64,000 nt of DNA, from NCBI GenBank assembly GCA_964512635.1, contig CAZEJB010000013.1:41520-105519 (forward strand). Reading direction: 5' to 3'. Made by a program: the position numbers and the translations under genes. The DNA comes from JADZFO01 sp964512635. Its GTDB lineage: Bacteria > 4484-113 > JAFGCY01. The notes under the pieces are model-generated. The model was not told the origin of the DNA and ran no database searches. It was given only the letters and a program-made list of their open reading frames with translations. Of the stretch, positions 14,537 to 24,725 are shown piece by piece (the first letter of the stretch is position 1; each line of letters begins with the position of its first letter).

Positions 14537-17500
14537 TTAGTTTTGGCGCGCAAAATGCAGGATCCAATTCGCCGTTTGCGGCTGGGCAGCCGGATCGCCG
14601 GAGCCGACGAAGATGTTGGGCCGTCCGTCGTCCCCGCGGAGCAGCACGCAGGGCGCGCGGTCCTTGGGGAAGGCCAGCAGGTGGTCACTGAGCTCCTCGA
14701 AGCGCCAGTTGTCCGGCCCGTCGCGGACCCAGAGAATCACCTTGGCGAAGTGCGGCTCTTCGGGAGCAAGGGTGATTGATGTGCGGCCAAAGGTGGCGAT
14801 CATCGGCTTCTCGACGCCGGCGTCGAGACAGGTGGCAAAGCCGAGCTCAGAGTAGGTCGAGACGAGCCCGCCGCCAAGATCCTGGAAGCTGAGATCAAAG
14901 CTGGAGACGGTTTCGATCTGCCAGTTGGCGCCGTCAAAGAAGGCGTACTTGAGCTCTCCGACCGGCACCGCCGGGTCGGCGTTCAGGTCGTAATAGGCCA
15001 TGTGGCGCAAACCGCCGGGACCGGTCTCCTGTTGCACGCGCTTGCCGCAGTCGCTGTTTGCGCCATTCGCCCCGGCATCGACGAGGGTGAAGCTGAAGCC
15101 GCCAGCGCCGTCGCCGCCGGCGAAATACAGGCTGCCGCGGTCGGGAGTGAAGCGGTTGGGCGCATAGCTGGTGCCGCGCTGCTCCGCGAGCCAGAGCTTG
15201 GCGCTGTCCGCCGGGTCGAGCAGAAGGTCAAGGTCGCGGCCGCTGAAGTTCGCACTGTCGAGGCTGAGCGCCCCGCCCCAGGCGCCGGAGCTGGTCTGCA
15301 GGTAGAAGTAATCCTCATCCGGTGGCAGGGCCGGGTTGATCAGTTCGGTATAGACCAGTGCGCGCTCGTCACCGCTGGCCGGGCCGATGGCGAGGCTGAG
15401 CATCGGGTTGGTGACCGTGTCTGTCGTCACAAAGGTGTCGTCGTCCCAGCTGTCAGTGCCCGTGCGATTGAGGACGCCGGCGAAATTCTGGTCGGCGAAG
15501 CCGATACACAGGCGGCCGTTTTGAGCATCCCAGACGGGCTCGAAAGCGCCGGTCTCATAGACGCTGAGGCCCGGGCCTTCGTCCTGCCAGACCGAGGCGG
15601 AATCCTGAAACAGATGCGTCAGGTGGGCGTCGGCCTTATCGTTGTAGACGAGGTGCATGTGCGCCGCCAGCGGTCCTGCGGCAGGCTCGACCACGCCGCG
15701 CATGGCGAAGACCTCGCCCTGCGGCAGGCTGAATTCACCGGAGCCGCCATCGAGGACGAAGGTATCCTGGTCCCAGCAGGTGGTGGTGGCCTGGACCGTC
15801 GTGTTGCCGTCCGTCAGCGGGGCTTCGTCCCAGAAGCCGGCGTAGGCCCGCAGCGCGATGAAATAGCGCAGGCCGTCATCGAGGCCCTCAATGGTGTAGC
15901 TATTGGAGCCCGTGCCGCTGTCCTCGATATCGCTGATCACGCTCGTGTTGCTGAAGGGGGCGTCAAGCTGCGGCGCCTGTCCAGCGCGGATAAAGATGCT
16001 GTAGCGCACCGGCTCGCCATCCGGGTCGGTCGCGCTGTCCCAGTTGACGGTGATGCTGTCGCAGTCGGAGGAAAGGCTCTGGACGCCGGCGTCTTCAGGC
16101 GTCGGCCAGCCGGGGGGCGAATCAATGCCAGCGGGCACATAGCTGCGCAGGTTGGACCGGAAGTTGCAGAGCATCTGGCTATCTATGAGCGCAATGTGCG
16201 AACGCACCGGCCCCGGACCCGCGGGATGCAGCTCCTGGCGCAGGCGCCCCTGATAGTCATAAACCCGCAGGCTTCTGCCAGCGACAAAGAAGCGCTCGGC
16301 GTTTCCAGAAATGGCACCGGGCAGCGCGACGGAGGGCAGTGTTTCAACCGGGCTGGTCCACAAGTGTGCCAGCGAGTCGGCATCCCAGGCGCTGATCGCG
16401 AACTGCGAATTGCCGTCCTGCAGGTCGTGGCCGAATAGACCGACAATCCGGCGACCTTCGACGCTGGCCGCTATCAGCGGATCAGCGATGGATTGCAGGC
16501 CGGCGACAGCAAGGGTGTCCACCAGTGACAGGCTGTCAGCGCTGAACACGCTTAGATCAGCGCCAGGCGTTGAGGCGAACAGCCGCCGCTGCGTGTTGTC
16601 CAGAACCAGGCCCGGCGAAAGGTAATGCAGGGGATCAAGTTCGGCTGTCGCTGTCAGACCGGTGATAGCGCTCTGCTTCGCCTCTCCTTTCAGCAGATCG
16701 ATGCGCACCAGCAGGCCGTCATGGCGCATGGCAAACAAATCGACAGCGTCGGTGGCCAGTGAGCGCCAGGAGTTCTGTGCTGCCTGCTGGGGCGGGCTGG
16801 GCTGATAGGCCCAGCTTTCCTCACCGCTGGCAACATGGATTGAGCGGATACTTCCATCCTCAAACGCAGAGAAAACATAGTCGCCCAGCAGCAGGAGATT
16901 GCCAGTTGCTGGGCCGGTGTCAGCCGAATAGTCCGTGCGTACAGCGCCGTCAACGATCGCGAGGCCGGCACCTGTCGGGACTGCGGCCGTACTGTCAAAA
17001 ACGCAGGGTGCGAAACGGAAGGTGGCTGGCAGGCCCCAGCCGCTCCAGGTGTCGAACAGCTCGCCGCTGGCGGATTCCAGCAGCTGGAGGCTTCCCAGGC
17101 TGCTAATCCCTATCCAGCCTGCCGCCGCTGCCAACGGCTCGTTCTGGTAAGGGAAGGCAGGGATCAAGGCTGTGGTCCAGTTCTGGCCTAAGGGCTCCTT
17201 CAGGTTGTTTAGCTGCGCGAAGCCTGTGCGCTCAATACTCCCTCGCTCATAGGGCCAGGGATCGCTACTTACCGCCAGCATTGGCACCCGGGCCTGCAGC
17301 GAGACGCTGTTCTGCTCGCGCAGTCCGTCGCTGTCCTGCGCCTGCAGGTTCAGCGTATAGAAACTGCCGCGGGTCAGGCCTTCCAACAGATAGCTGTAAG
17401 GCGGATCGCCAGCAACATTGGCGCCCGGGATATCTATGCTGACCGTGCCGGGGTTGCCGACCGCCTGCTGGCCTTCGATGTAGCGCAGTTTGTAAGTCAC

Positions 17501-18778
17501 CAGCGTGCCTTCCGGGTCGATGGCGCGCCCGAAGCCCAGGCGCAGCGCGCCGCTGCCGTCGCTGCCGCTGGCGCCGACCGCGCTGGTCAGGCCGATCGTG
17601 CTGTCCCAGAGCGGCGCGAGATTGGCCAGCGGGACTTCATAGCTGACATTGTTGCTGACGCGGCCCTCGCTGGCGGCTGCGCCGTTGCCACTCCAGGCGC
17701 GGACGTTCCAGGTGTAGGCCTTGCCGGGTTCAAGCTGGTCGGTGAATTCATAGCGCAGGCGTTCCTTACGCGCTTCGGGGCTGGCGGCATCCAAGACGGT
17801 ACTGCGCCGGACGCTGGGAGAGCTGTCTCCCGGATGCAGGGGCGACATTTCCGTCGGGTCCGGATCAAGGCTGTCGTCGCGGTAGACCTGATAACCCTCG
17901 ATACGGCGCTGGAAGTTCGCGCCGATGCGTGTCAGGTCCTGCACGTTGACAACGCCGTCCATGGAGCCGTCGATAATCTCCAGCCGCTTCGGGGTGGGGC
18001 TGTCGCTGACCTTCTGCTGATAGTTCAGGCCGATGGGGGTCAGGTCGGTGATCTCGACGATGCCGTTGTTGTTGTAGTCGCCAAGGTTGCGCTCTTCCCA
18101 GCTTAAGGTCGCCTCTGCAGCGCCGGGGCCGGGGGATACACTGAGCTCGGGGGCCGAGCCGGGGTCCTCATTGACGCTTGAAGCGCCGCGGTAGACCGGC
18201 TCGGCGCCGGCCATGAACTCCAGGCTCAGCAGGGCCGGAGCTTTGTCAGGCGCTGCTGCTCCGCGCCAGGGAGCTGTGCGGGCGAGGCCGATGATGACGA
18301 CATCCCGCAGGCGATGCGGAACGCTGAGCAGCAGGTACTGACCATCCCAGGCGCTATCCTGCGCCGCGGACTGGAAGCTGAGTTGCTGGTCGGGATAGGT
18401 GACGTAGAGATACAGGTCGTCCGGCACTGCGCCATCCGCGAGTAGCTCAAAGCGCGTGCGGGCGGTATCGGCCCCGACAGTCCGGCGCAGGGACAGGCCG
18501 TCCCAGTCGTTCAGCACCCGGCCAGCGGCATCGATCAGATGGAAGCTGAGGCCGGCGACGCGCGGACCGGGCTGGGTACGCAGCCAGGCAGCTGAGTGGT
18601 CGAAATCCGGAGAAGTAGTTTCTCCGGGATGAACGTCTCTTTGCTGCCCGCCACAGGAAAGGAGCAAGGCGAGCAGGGACAGCAGCAGGCAGTTTAGAAG
18701 TGGCGGGAGCGGCGGAGCAGCAACTGGCTCGGCCTCACAGCGGCGGCCCGAAGGACAGGCCGCCGGCCCACGAGGCAT
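14537..18778 (-). CDS. Giant secreted lipoprotein with dockerin-like, FN3 and propeller regions
   Basis: A 1413-residue protein. ATG 18778 overlaps the upstream stop (TAATG). A signal with lipobox LLSC lies near residue 43. Residues about 235-300 contain two EF-hand-like dockerin repeats: NNNGIVEITDLTPIGLNY and GVVNVQDLTRIGANF. Fibronectin III-like domains follow (about 325-520 and 870-1000), a PQQ/WD-like beta-propeller (about 530-860) and a C-terminal propeller-like domain. It is likely a surface protein of the outer membrane. Dockerin-like modules could dock to a cohesin, but no cohesin gene is visible here. Confidence 0.8.
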   Translation of the reverse strand: MPRGPAACPSGRRCEAEPVAAPPLPPLLNCLLLSLLALLLSCGGQQRDVHPGETTSPDFDHSAAWLRTQPGPRVAGLSFHLIDAAGRVLNDWDGLSLRRTVGADTARTRFELLADGAVPDDLYLYVTYPDQQLSFQSAAQDSAWDGQYLLLSVPHRLRDVVIIGLARTAPWRGAAAPDKAPALLSLEFMAGAEPVYRGASSVNEDPGSAPELSVSPGPGAAEATLSWEERNLGDYNNNGIVEITDLTPIGLNYQQKVSDSPTPKRLEIIDGSMDGVVNVQDLTRIGANFQRRIEGYQVYRDDSLDPDPTEMSPLHPGDSSPSVRRSTVLDAASPEARKERLRYEFTDQLEPGKAYTWNVRAWSGNGAAASEGRVSNNVSYEVPLANLAPLWDSTIGLTSAVGASGSDGSGALRLGFGRAIDPEGTLVTYKLRYIEGQQAVGNPGTVSIDIPGANVAGDPPYSYLLEGLTRGSFYTLNLQAQDSDGLREQNSVSLQARVPMLAVSSDPWPYERGSIERTGFAQLNNLKEPLGQNWTTALIPAFPYQNEPLAAAAGWIGISSLGSLQLLESASGELFDTWSGWGLPATFRFAPCVFDSTAAVPTGAGLAIVDGAVRTDYSADTGPATGNLLLLGDYVFSAFEDGSIRSIHVASGEESWAYQPSPPQQAAQNSWRSLATDAVDLFAMRHDGLLVRIDLLKGEAKQSAITGLTATAELDPLHYLSPGLVLDNTQRRLFASTPGADLSVFSADSLSLVDTLAVAGLQSIADPLIAASVEGRRIVGLFGHDLQDGNSQFAISAWDADSLAHLWTSPVETLPSVALPGAISGNAERFFVAGRSLRVYDYQGRLRQELHPAGPGPVRSHIALIDSQMLCNFRSNLRSYVPAGIDSPPGWPTPEDAGVQSLSSDCDSITVNWDSATDPDGEPVRYSIFIRAGQAPQLDAPFSNTSVISDIEDSGTGSNSYTIEGLDDGLRYFIALRAYAGFWDEAPLTDGNTTVQATTTCWDQDTFVLDGGSGEFSLPQGEVFAMRGVVEPAAGPLAAHMHLVYNDKADAHLTHLFQDSASVWQDEGPGLSVYETGAFEPVWDAQNGRLCIGFADQNFAGVLNRTGTDSWDDDTFVTTDTVTNPMLSLAIGPASGDERALVYTELINPALPPDEDYFYLQTSSGAWGGALSLDSANFSGRDLDLLLDPADSAKLWLAEQRGTSYAPNRFTPDRGSLYFAGGDGAGGFSFTLVDAGANGANSDCGKRVQQETGPGGLRHMAYYDLNADPAVPVGELKYAFFDGANWQIETVSSFDLSFQDLGGGLVSTYSELGFATCLDAGVEKPMIATFGRTSITLAPEEPHFAKVILWVRDGPDNWRFEELSDHLLAFPKDRAPCVLLRGDDGRPNIFVGSGDPAAQPQTANWILHFARQN

Positions 18779-19545
18779 TACCAGACGTAACCGCCGATAG
18801 TCCAACCCTGCGCCTCCAGTTCTGTTATCAGCAGGCTGTCCCCGAGCAGCGCCAGCTCGGCCTCGCGTTCCTCCTGATAGGAGGTTCGCTCGTAGGCCAG
18901 CATGTCCACGATTCCCGGGTGGCACATTACCTCAACCACGGAGCCCTGGATACGCTCCAGCGCGCTGAGCAGGCTGTCCCGTTCAATATTGTTATAACCG
19001 AAGAAGCCTTCGTAGAAGTACTCGGGGGCCGGGACACCGGCGGCCCAGGCGCGCCCGTACTGCTGGCTGCGTACCCGCAGGCCGACCCGCCGGGCCAGCG
19101 CGAGATCCAGTACGCTGGGGAAGAGTGGATCAAGCAGGTGGGTGTGGTGATGGCTGTCGATATGGTCGATGGCTATGCGCAGCGCTTCGAGCTGGTCAAG
19201 CTGGGCCCACCATTCGCGCAAAGCGGCATCACGCATTGCCTGGGGCTCCCAGGTCTCGGCCTGCAACGCCAGCTCTTTGTTGAAGCGGCCATCCGGCAGC
19301 AGCAGTTCAGCGGGATAGTCCGAGCTCAGGGGCCTGCCGGTGGACAGGTTAAGATGCGCGCCGACGGACAGGCCGCTCTCCATCAGCGCCCGGGCTTCGT
19401 CTTCCGTGACGAAGTTGGCCATCACCGAGGTGCTGCGCACCACGCCGGAGGATGCGGCGAGGATGCCCGCGCTGATGCTTGGGCTCAGGCCGTAATCGTC
19501 CGCGTTGAAGATCAGAGTACGCTTGCCGCCGTTGACTGCCGACAC
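18778..19545 (-). CDS. ChbG/HpnK (YdjC) family carbohydrate deacetylase
   Basis: A 255-residue enzyme from GTG 19545, with GGAGG 7 nt upstream. Metal and catalytic motifs of the family are present: NADDYG at 14-19, DSHHHTH near 129 and CHPG near 209. Members remove N-acetyl groups from small sugars or hopanoid glycans. It follows the transglutaminase gene with no gap and precedes the giant lipoprotein with overlapping codons, so it may be the fourth gene of the MoxR-DUF58-transglutaminase transcript. The substrate is not deducible. Confidence 0.85.
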   Translation of the reverse strand: MSAVNGGKRTLIFNADDYGLSPSISAGILAASSGVVRSTSVMANFVTEDEARALMESGLSVGAHLNLSTGRPLSSDYPAELLLPDGRFNKELALQAETWEPQAMRDAALREWWAQLDQLEALRIAIDHIDSHHHTHLLDPLFPSVLDLALARRVGLRVRSQQYGRAWAAGVPAPEYFYEGFFGYNNIERDSLLSALERIQGSVVEVMCHPGIVDMLAYERTSYQEEREAELALLGDSLLITELEAQGWTIGGYVW

Positions 19546-19548
19546 GCC

Positions 19549-22077
19549 TTAGCCTCCGCGTTTGTTCTTTTGCCGATTCTCTTCGATGCGCTGGGCCACC
19601 AGTGCGGCCAGTTCGGCCACGGCGTCCCGCGCCTGCCGGACTTCTTCCTGGCTGGGGGCTCCGGGTGCGTAGGCCGCTCGCTCATAAAGCGGCAGCAGGC
19701 GCTGCAGGGGCACGCCGAGCGGCTGATACTCCTGCACGGCTGCGCCAAAGGCCCGCCGCGCCGTCATGCCGACGTCCCCGCGAGCCAGACCGATGCGCTC
19801 AAGCTGGCGCAGAGCCTGAAGGTAAGCCTCGATTACTGCGTTCTCGGCCCGCAGCGGAGGCAGGCGGCGCTGGCCCATCCTTCCTCGCAGACGGATATAG
19901 GCGAAGAGGATCAACACGACCACCGCCAGCAGGATCAGCGACTGCGGCCCATGGCGCAGCATCAGCGACCAGAGCTGGCGCAGGGTGTCGACGATCAAGC
20001 GCTGGGTAGCCGCGGGGTCAAGGACAAAGAGGTTAGTCAGGAAGTCGATAACGCTGCGGATGCTGCGCATTGCGCCGCTGCCGCCGCCCTGGCTTTCTGA
20101 GCCCGCCGGGCTGGGGTCCCAGGTGATCCAGCCGTAGCCGTCGAAATAGACCTCGACCCAGGCGTGAGCGTTGCTGGCCTTATAGACATAGGCGTTCTCG
20201 ACCAGGCTGAAGGTGCCGGGGGCGTAGCCGCTGACAATGCGGGCCGGGATGTTGTTGAGCCGGCACATCACTGCCATCGCACTGGCAAAGTAGCGGCAGT
20301 GGCCCTGCTGGCTGCCGAAGAGAAACTGCTCGGTGAACTCGTTGTCCGGGCGGATCTCGACGTAGTTGCGGGTGTACTCAAACTCCTCGCCGTTGGTGAG
20401 GTAGTCGTAGATGTTCTGGACCTTGTCATAGAGGCTCGGCTGTGCGCCGGCGAAGCCGCGGCGGTTGGCGATTGTCTGGGCGAGTTTCACCACCCGCTCA
20501 CTGATTGCATGGTACTGCTCGGGCTTGATCCCGAGGGCGGTCAACTCCTCGGGCTGCGGGTTTGTGCTGAGTGGCAGCTGAGTGTTGTGCTGGACGATGG
20601 AGGTCGGACCGGTGCTGATCACTTCCCGCAGTTCGGTGACTTTGTAGTTCACTTCCAGTGAGCGAACGGTGTAGCTGAAGCCCTTGGCATGGTCCAGCTT
20701 GTCGAGGTCGCGGGCCCGCAGGCAGCTGGCCGCATCCAGCATCGGCTGATCGGCCAGGTTGCCATCGCGCGCCAGACTGATGTTCTCGATGCGATAGGGT
20801 GCGTACATCGCAAAATAGAACGGCGGCTGGATGTCCAGCAGTTTGATATCCTGGTGCACTTCGGCATAGCGCGGTTCGGCTGCCTGGTTGGCCGACCAGA
20901 CAGGATTCTTGGAGACCACGACTCCCTTGGCCCGCAGCTTCTCGGCAATCTTCTGGATCGGGAAGTCCAGCAGCGGCACCTTGAAGGCTGTATCGGGCTC
21001 GTTTGAACTCTGGACCACGGCGGATATCGACTCGAGCCCTTCGGGCAGGGCATCACGGTATTTGTCATCGGCCTTGCCGCCATGCCGCGCCAGCAGAGTG
21101 TTGGTCACGACATCCTGCATTTCCGGGGACTTGACCCAGCCGCTGCCGGTGTATACATCGTAGACCTGGGCCCTCAGATAGCCGGCGCGGTGACTCTTCA
21201 TCTGCAGCACCGGACGCGGGTCAGCGGTCAGCTTGCTGCCGCTGGACAGGTCGAAGTCGCTGCCGAGCCCGACTTCGGCTTCGCGCTGCAGGTCACCTTT
21301 GGAGTTGCGCTTATTGCGGTCGGGGTTGGAGCCGCTCTGGTTTTTGTCCACCGGGTCGACAGGCGGGGCGGTATTGATCAGTGGACTTCGCGCGCCTTCT
21401 TCGCTGTGTGGAGTGACCACAAAGGCGATGGCCGACAGCACGATCAGTCCAATCACCGCCCGCAGCAGCATGGCCAGAAACTGGCCGCCAACTTCGATGC
21501 GCGTCTCGCTGACGGCATCGGACATGTCAGTGCCGACGGTCTGGCTGACGCGGGTAGCCACTTCGATCTGGCTGGCGGCATAAAGCGAGCAGCCGGCGCA
21601 GAAGAGGAAGATGGGCAGCATCAGCATCAGCTTGAGGTCATAGCTCTGATGCGCGCTGTAGATGATGAAGATGACGCAGACGAGGATGATGAAGCGGTGG
21701 TCGCTGGGGGCAAAGGCCTTGAAGGAAAGCAGCACCATCAGCAGGCCGAGCAGCACGCCCAGCGTCCCGCCGGCGAGCCAGATGTCCTGCTGCAGTTTCA
21801 AGAAGAAGAAGACCGACAGGCCGATGGCGACAAAGGAGACGCCGTAGGTGGTCCAGGAGCGCCAGCGCGGGGCCAGATTAAAGGCATAAACAAATCCGGC
21901 GGTCAGCGCGAGACTGAGCCATATGTTGAGCACCAGCTCGTCGAGGGCGAGATGGAGGATCTGGATCGCCAGCAGGCCGCTGAGATAGGTCCACAGATAC
22001 AGAAAGCGGCGCGCCTTGGGCGCGAGGTCCAGGGCGACGGTGTTCAGGCGGTGCAGGGTGGCGCGGGGCACGCTCAT
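19549..22077 (-). CDS. TgpA-like membrane transglutaminase
   Basis: An 842-residue protein from ATG 22077, overlapping the DUF58 stop (ATGA). About six hydrophobic helices fill residues 25-220 (DUF3488-like). A periplasmic region carries the transglutaminase-like triad: Cys near 591 (GHCRYFA), His near 636 (NAHAWVEV) and Asp near 652 (WDPSPAG). A further TM helix near 700 and a DUF4129-like tail follow. It is predicted to act on periplasmic proteins or peptides. The MoxR-DUF58-transglutaminase order is a widespread cluster whose exact role is unsettled. Confidence 0.88.
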   Translation of the reverse strand: MSVPRATLHRLNTVALDLAPKARRFLYLWTYLSGLLAIQILHLALDELVLNIWLSLALTAGFVYAFNLAPRWRSWTTYGVSFVAIGLSVFFFLKLQQDIWLAGGTLGVLLGLLMVLLSFKAFAPSDHRFIILVCVIFIIYSAHQSYDLKLMLMLPIFLFCAGCSLYAASQIEVATRVSQTVGTDMSDAVSETRIEVGGQFLAMLLRAVIGLIVLSAIAFVVTPHSEEGARSPLINTAPPVDPVDKNQSGSNPDRNKRNSKGDLQREAEVGLGSDFDLSSGSKLTADPRPVLQMKSHRAGYLRAQVYDVYTGSGWVKSPEMQDVVTNTLLARHGGKADDKYRDALPEGLESISAVVQSSNEPDTAFKVPLLDFPIQKIAEKLRAKGVVVSKNPVWSANQAAEPRYAEVHQDIKLLDIQPPFYFAMYAPYRIENISLARDGNLADQPMLDAASCLRARDLDKLDHAKGFSYTVRSLEVNYKVTELREVISTGPTSIVQHNTQLPLSTNPQPEELTALGIKPEQYHAISERVVKLAQTIANRRGFAGAQPSLYDKVQNIYDYLTNGEEFEYTRNYVEIRPDNEFTEQFLFGSQQGHCRYFASAMAVMCRLNNIPARIVSGYAPGTFSLVENAYVYKASNAHAWVEVYFDGYGWITWDPSPAGSESQGGGSGAMRSIRSVIDFLTNLFVLDPAATQRLIVDTLRQLWSLMLRHGPQSLILLAVVVLILFAYIRLRGRMGQRRLPPLRAENAVIEAYLQALRQLERIGLARGDVGMTARRAFGAAVQEYQPLGVPLQRLLPLYERAAYAPGAPSQEEVRQARDAVAELAALVAQRIEENRQKNKRGG

Positions 22078-23594
22078 GCCTCACCGTCCTCGCCGATGGC
22101 CGCCACCGGCAGTTCCGGCTCGGGCAGCAGGGCCTCGGCGCTGAGCATCTTCGATGAACTGGCCACGCTGCCGCCGCGGGATTCGCTGGCAGTGATGGCG
22201 CGCTTGAACACATCCGTCAGCACGCGGGAAAGATCGTCTTTGTACTGTACGTCGACCACGTGATAGCCCGGCCGGTAGCGGCTGGTTTTTTCTGCTGCGG
22301 ACTGCTTTTCGTTCCAGCCGCCGCGGGCGCGCTCAAAGCTCGATTTGTCGAAGTTGACCACGGTGATGCCGCGGTAGCGCATCCCCATCAGGCCCAGTCG
22401 CTCCCAGGCTTCCATGCTGGGGTTGCAGGTCAGGACCACGAGACTTGAACCCTGGGGCAGGTAGTGCACGATGAGTCGTTTAGCGAGCTCCCAGTCGGTA
22501 TTGCCATATTCGCCGAGCCGCGCCAGGCGGATCGCCATTTCCTGGTAGAAGCGCTTGCCGGAGCCCGACAGGCTGTCATAGGGCATAGTGCTGGCTTCTG
22601 GTCCGCGCTGGCGGCGCTCCTGGGCCTCGCGGCCCCAGAGCTCGCGGCTGAGAAAGTCCAGGCTGAAGCCGTCGGAGCGCGTGCCTGTGGTGCCGTACTG
22701 TTCGACGCTGCCGTCGGTGTGGAGCACCAGGGGTACCGGCCGTGCGCCCAGCGTGAGCATATTGAACTGGAAACGGCTGGTGGCAGTAGCAGAGCCGAGG
22801 CTGGCGGCCATGGTGATGGCGTACTCCAGGGGAGTATCAGCGCCGGAGCCCACGCGCATGTTTTCGTCCACCAGCAGCAGGACGCTGACCGAGGCGGCGA
22901 CATTCAGTTCGTACTGGCGGCTGATCAGCTTGCCCTGACGCGCACTCGTGCGCCAGTGGATATGCCGGATCTGCTCGCCGGCGACATAGTCGCGCACGCC
23001 AAGGAACTCGGTGCTCTGGCCCCCAACCGGGATACTGCCGGACTCGTCGCGGCTGAGGCGAGAGATGCTGGGCGGCTGGGTCATTTTGAAATCCAGCGCC
23101 CGGGGGAGGACCAGCACGCTGCTGTAGAGTTCCAGCTTGCGCCAGTTCTTATAGAAGCCGAAAGGATCGCCGCCCCAGAGATACAGCGGGCCGATACGAA
23201 AGACACCGCGCCGGGGCGGGGTGATGGTGTAGGAGCTGCGGACCGGACTGCCTGAGGGCGCCACGAGGAAGGCCACCGGCGAGTATTCCCGGCCGGGGGT
23301 GAGCTGCTCGTGCAAGTCGAAGCCCAGCGTGCCATAGCGCGCGGTGGTGCGCTCGTTGGTCAGCTCAAGCGTGACCTCCATCGCCTGGCCGGCAACGCCG
23401 AAGCTGGGCGGGAAGCGCTTGACCTTCAGGCCGCGAATGGCGTGGAAGGACCAGACAAAAAGCACGAGGTTGGCGGAGACCAGAAAGACAGCGGTGTAAA
23501 CCAACAGCGGCGTATGGAAGACGCTGGCCACGATGATGGTGAAGACCGTCAGGAAGATGAAGACCCAGGCGTTGATGGTCAGCCGTGAAGTCAC
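22074..23594 (-). CDS. DUF58 family membrane protein
   Basis: A 506-residue protein. GTG 23594 is favoured: it follows a G-rich ribosome site and sits 11 bp after the MoxR stop, and residues 1-50 then form two TM helices. The middle contains the DUF58 signature (TEFLGVRDYVAGEQIRHIHW) and a vWA-like fold with a LLLVDENMRVGSG motif. DUF58 proteins accompany MoxR ATPases and are presumed clients or assembly partners. It is translationally coupled to the downstream transglutaminase. Confidence 0.85.
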   Translation of the reverse strand: MTSRLTINAWVFIFLTVFTIIVASVFHTPLLVYTAVFLVSANLVLFVWSFHAIRGLKVKRFPPSFGVAGQAMEVTLELTNERTTARYGTLGFDLHEQLTPGREYSPVAFLVAPSGSPVRSSYTITPPRRGVFRIGPLYLWGGDPFGFYKNWRKLELYSSVLVLPRALDFKMTQPPSISRLSRDESGSIPVGGQSTEFLGVRDYVAGEQIRHIHWRTSARQGKLISRQYELNVAASVSVLLLVDENMRVGSGADTPLEYAITMAASLGSATATSRFQFNMLTLGARPVPLVLHTDGSVEQYGTTGTRSDGFSLDFLSRELWGREAQERRQRGPEASTMPYDSLSGSGKRFYQEMAIRLARLGEYGNTDWELAKRLIVHYLPQGSSLVVLTCNPSMEAWERLGLMGMRYRGITVVNFDKSSFERARGGWNEKQSAAEKTSRYRPGYHVVDVQYKDDLSRVLTDVFKRAITASESRGGSVASSSKMLSAEALLPEPELPVAAIGEDGEA

Positions 23595-23605
23595 GGTGGC
23601 CCCCG

Positions 23606-24598
23606 CTATTGCGCCGGGACGGGCGTCTGGCGGATCAGGCTCGCGACGACCGCGAGCTCCGATACGCCGGCAAGCCGCGCCTCGGGGCGGATCACCACGC
23701 GGTGGCAAAGGCAATAGCGCGCCAGCTCCTGAATATCGTCAGGGATGACGTAGTCGCGGTGGTTCAGCAGGGCATAGGCCTGCGCCGCGTGCATCAGCAG
23801 CTGGCTGCCGCGCACGGAGATGCCGACCTGGACATCCGGGTGGCTGCGGCTGGCGGCCGCGAGTTCGGAAATGTAGCTGCGCAGGCTGGCCTTGACGTGG
23901 ACCTGGCGGACCAGGTTCTGCAGGGCCAGCACTTCGCTGGTCTCGCAGACCTGCTCCAGGCCGGCGAGGGGGTGGGCCTTGCGCTGGGCCTCCAGGATGG
24001 CCGCTTCCTCCGCTGGCGCCGGATAGCCGATGCCGATGCGCAGGATGAAGCGGTCGAGCTGGGCTTCCGGCAGGTCATAGGTGCCGTGGTGCTCGATCGG
24101 GTTCTGGGTTGCGATAACAAAGAAGGGCCGCGGCAGGGGATAGGTCACGCCGTCCACCGTTACCTGGCGCTCCTCCATGCCTTCCAGCAGGGAGGACTGG
24201 GTGCGCGGGCTGGTACGGTTGATTTCGTCGGCCAGGATGAAGTTGGCAAAGATTGGCCCGGGCCGGAAGGTGAATTCAGTGGTCTGCGGGTTGTAGGTGC
24301 TTGATCCGGTCACGTCAGCGGGCAGCAGGTCGGGCGTGAACTGGATGCGCTTGAACTCTGCGCTGACCGACTGGGCCAGGGCGCGGGCCAGCATGGTCTT
24401 ACCGACGCCGGGAACATCCTCAAGCAGCACGTGCCCGTCGGCGAGCAGGCCGGTGAGCACTTTTTCGATCACGTCGCGCTTGCCATAAATGACCTGCTCA
24501 ACGTTGCGAACGATGCGGTTGATCGTGCTTGCGGCGCTGTCAAGCTCACGCGCTGCGATCGCGCCCTGCGGCTCAAGCTTGACTGCGCTGTCGCTCAT
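23606..24598 (-). CDS. MoxR-family AAA+ ATPase
   Basis: A 330-residue protein. ATG 24598 has GGGGAG just upstream. Walker A is EDVPGVGKT (about 61), Walker B FILADEINR (about 121), the sensor ATQNPIE, and the arginine-finger region LDRFILRIGIGYP. MoxR ATPases act as chaperones that mature metal-containing or vWA-domain proteins. It is the first gene of a four- or five-gene operon. Confidence 0.92.
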   Translation of the reverse strand: MSDSAVKLEPQGAIAARELDSAASTINRIVRNVEQVIYGKRDVIEKVLTGLLADGHVLLEDVPGVGKTMLARALAQSVSAEFKRIQFTPDLLPADVTGSSTYNPQTTEFTFRPGPIFANFILADEINRTSPRTQSSLLEGMEERQVTVDGVTYPLPRPFFVIATQNPIEHHGTYDLPEAQLDRFILRIGIGYPAPAEEAAILEAQRKAHPLAGLEQVCETSEVLALQNLVRQVHVKASLRSYISELAAASRSHPDVQVGISVRGSQLLMHAAQAYALLNHRDYVIPDDIQELARYCLCHRVVIRPEARLAGVSELAVVASLIRQTPVPAQ

Positions 24599-24725
24599 GG
24601 CTCCCCACTGCTGCAAATCCTGCGGCACTATTGGCATATATCGGCATCCGATGAACCTTTCTGCTGCCAGTACGCATGGGACAATTGAGCCTCGATTATA
24701 CCCTAGCAAAAGGCGGCAGCACGAA

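Noticed and set aside
15002..16438. Plus-strand open frame opposite the giant lipoprotein
   Set aside because: The lipoprotein frame has a signal peptide and repeated domains; the other strand has neither.
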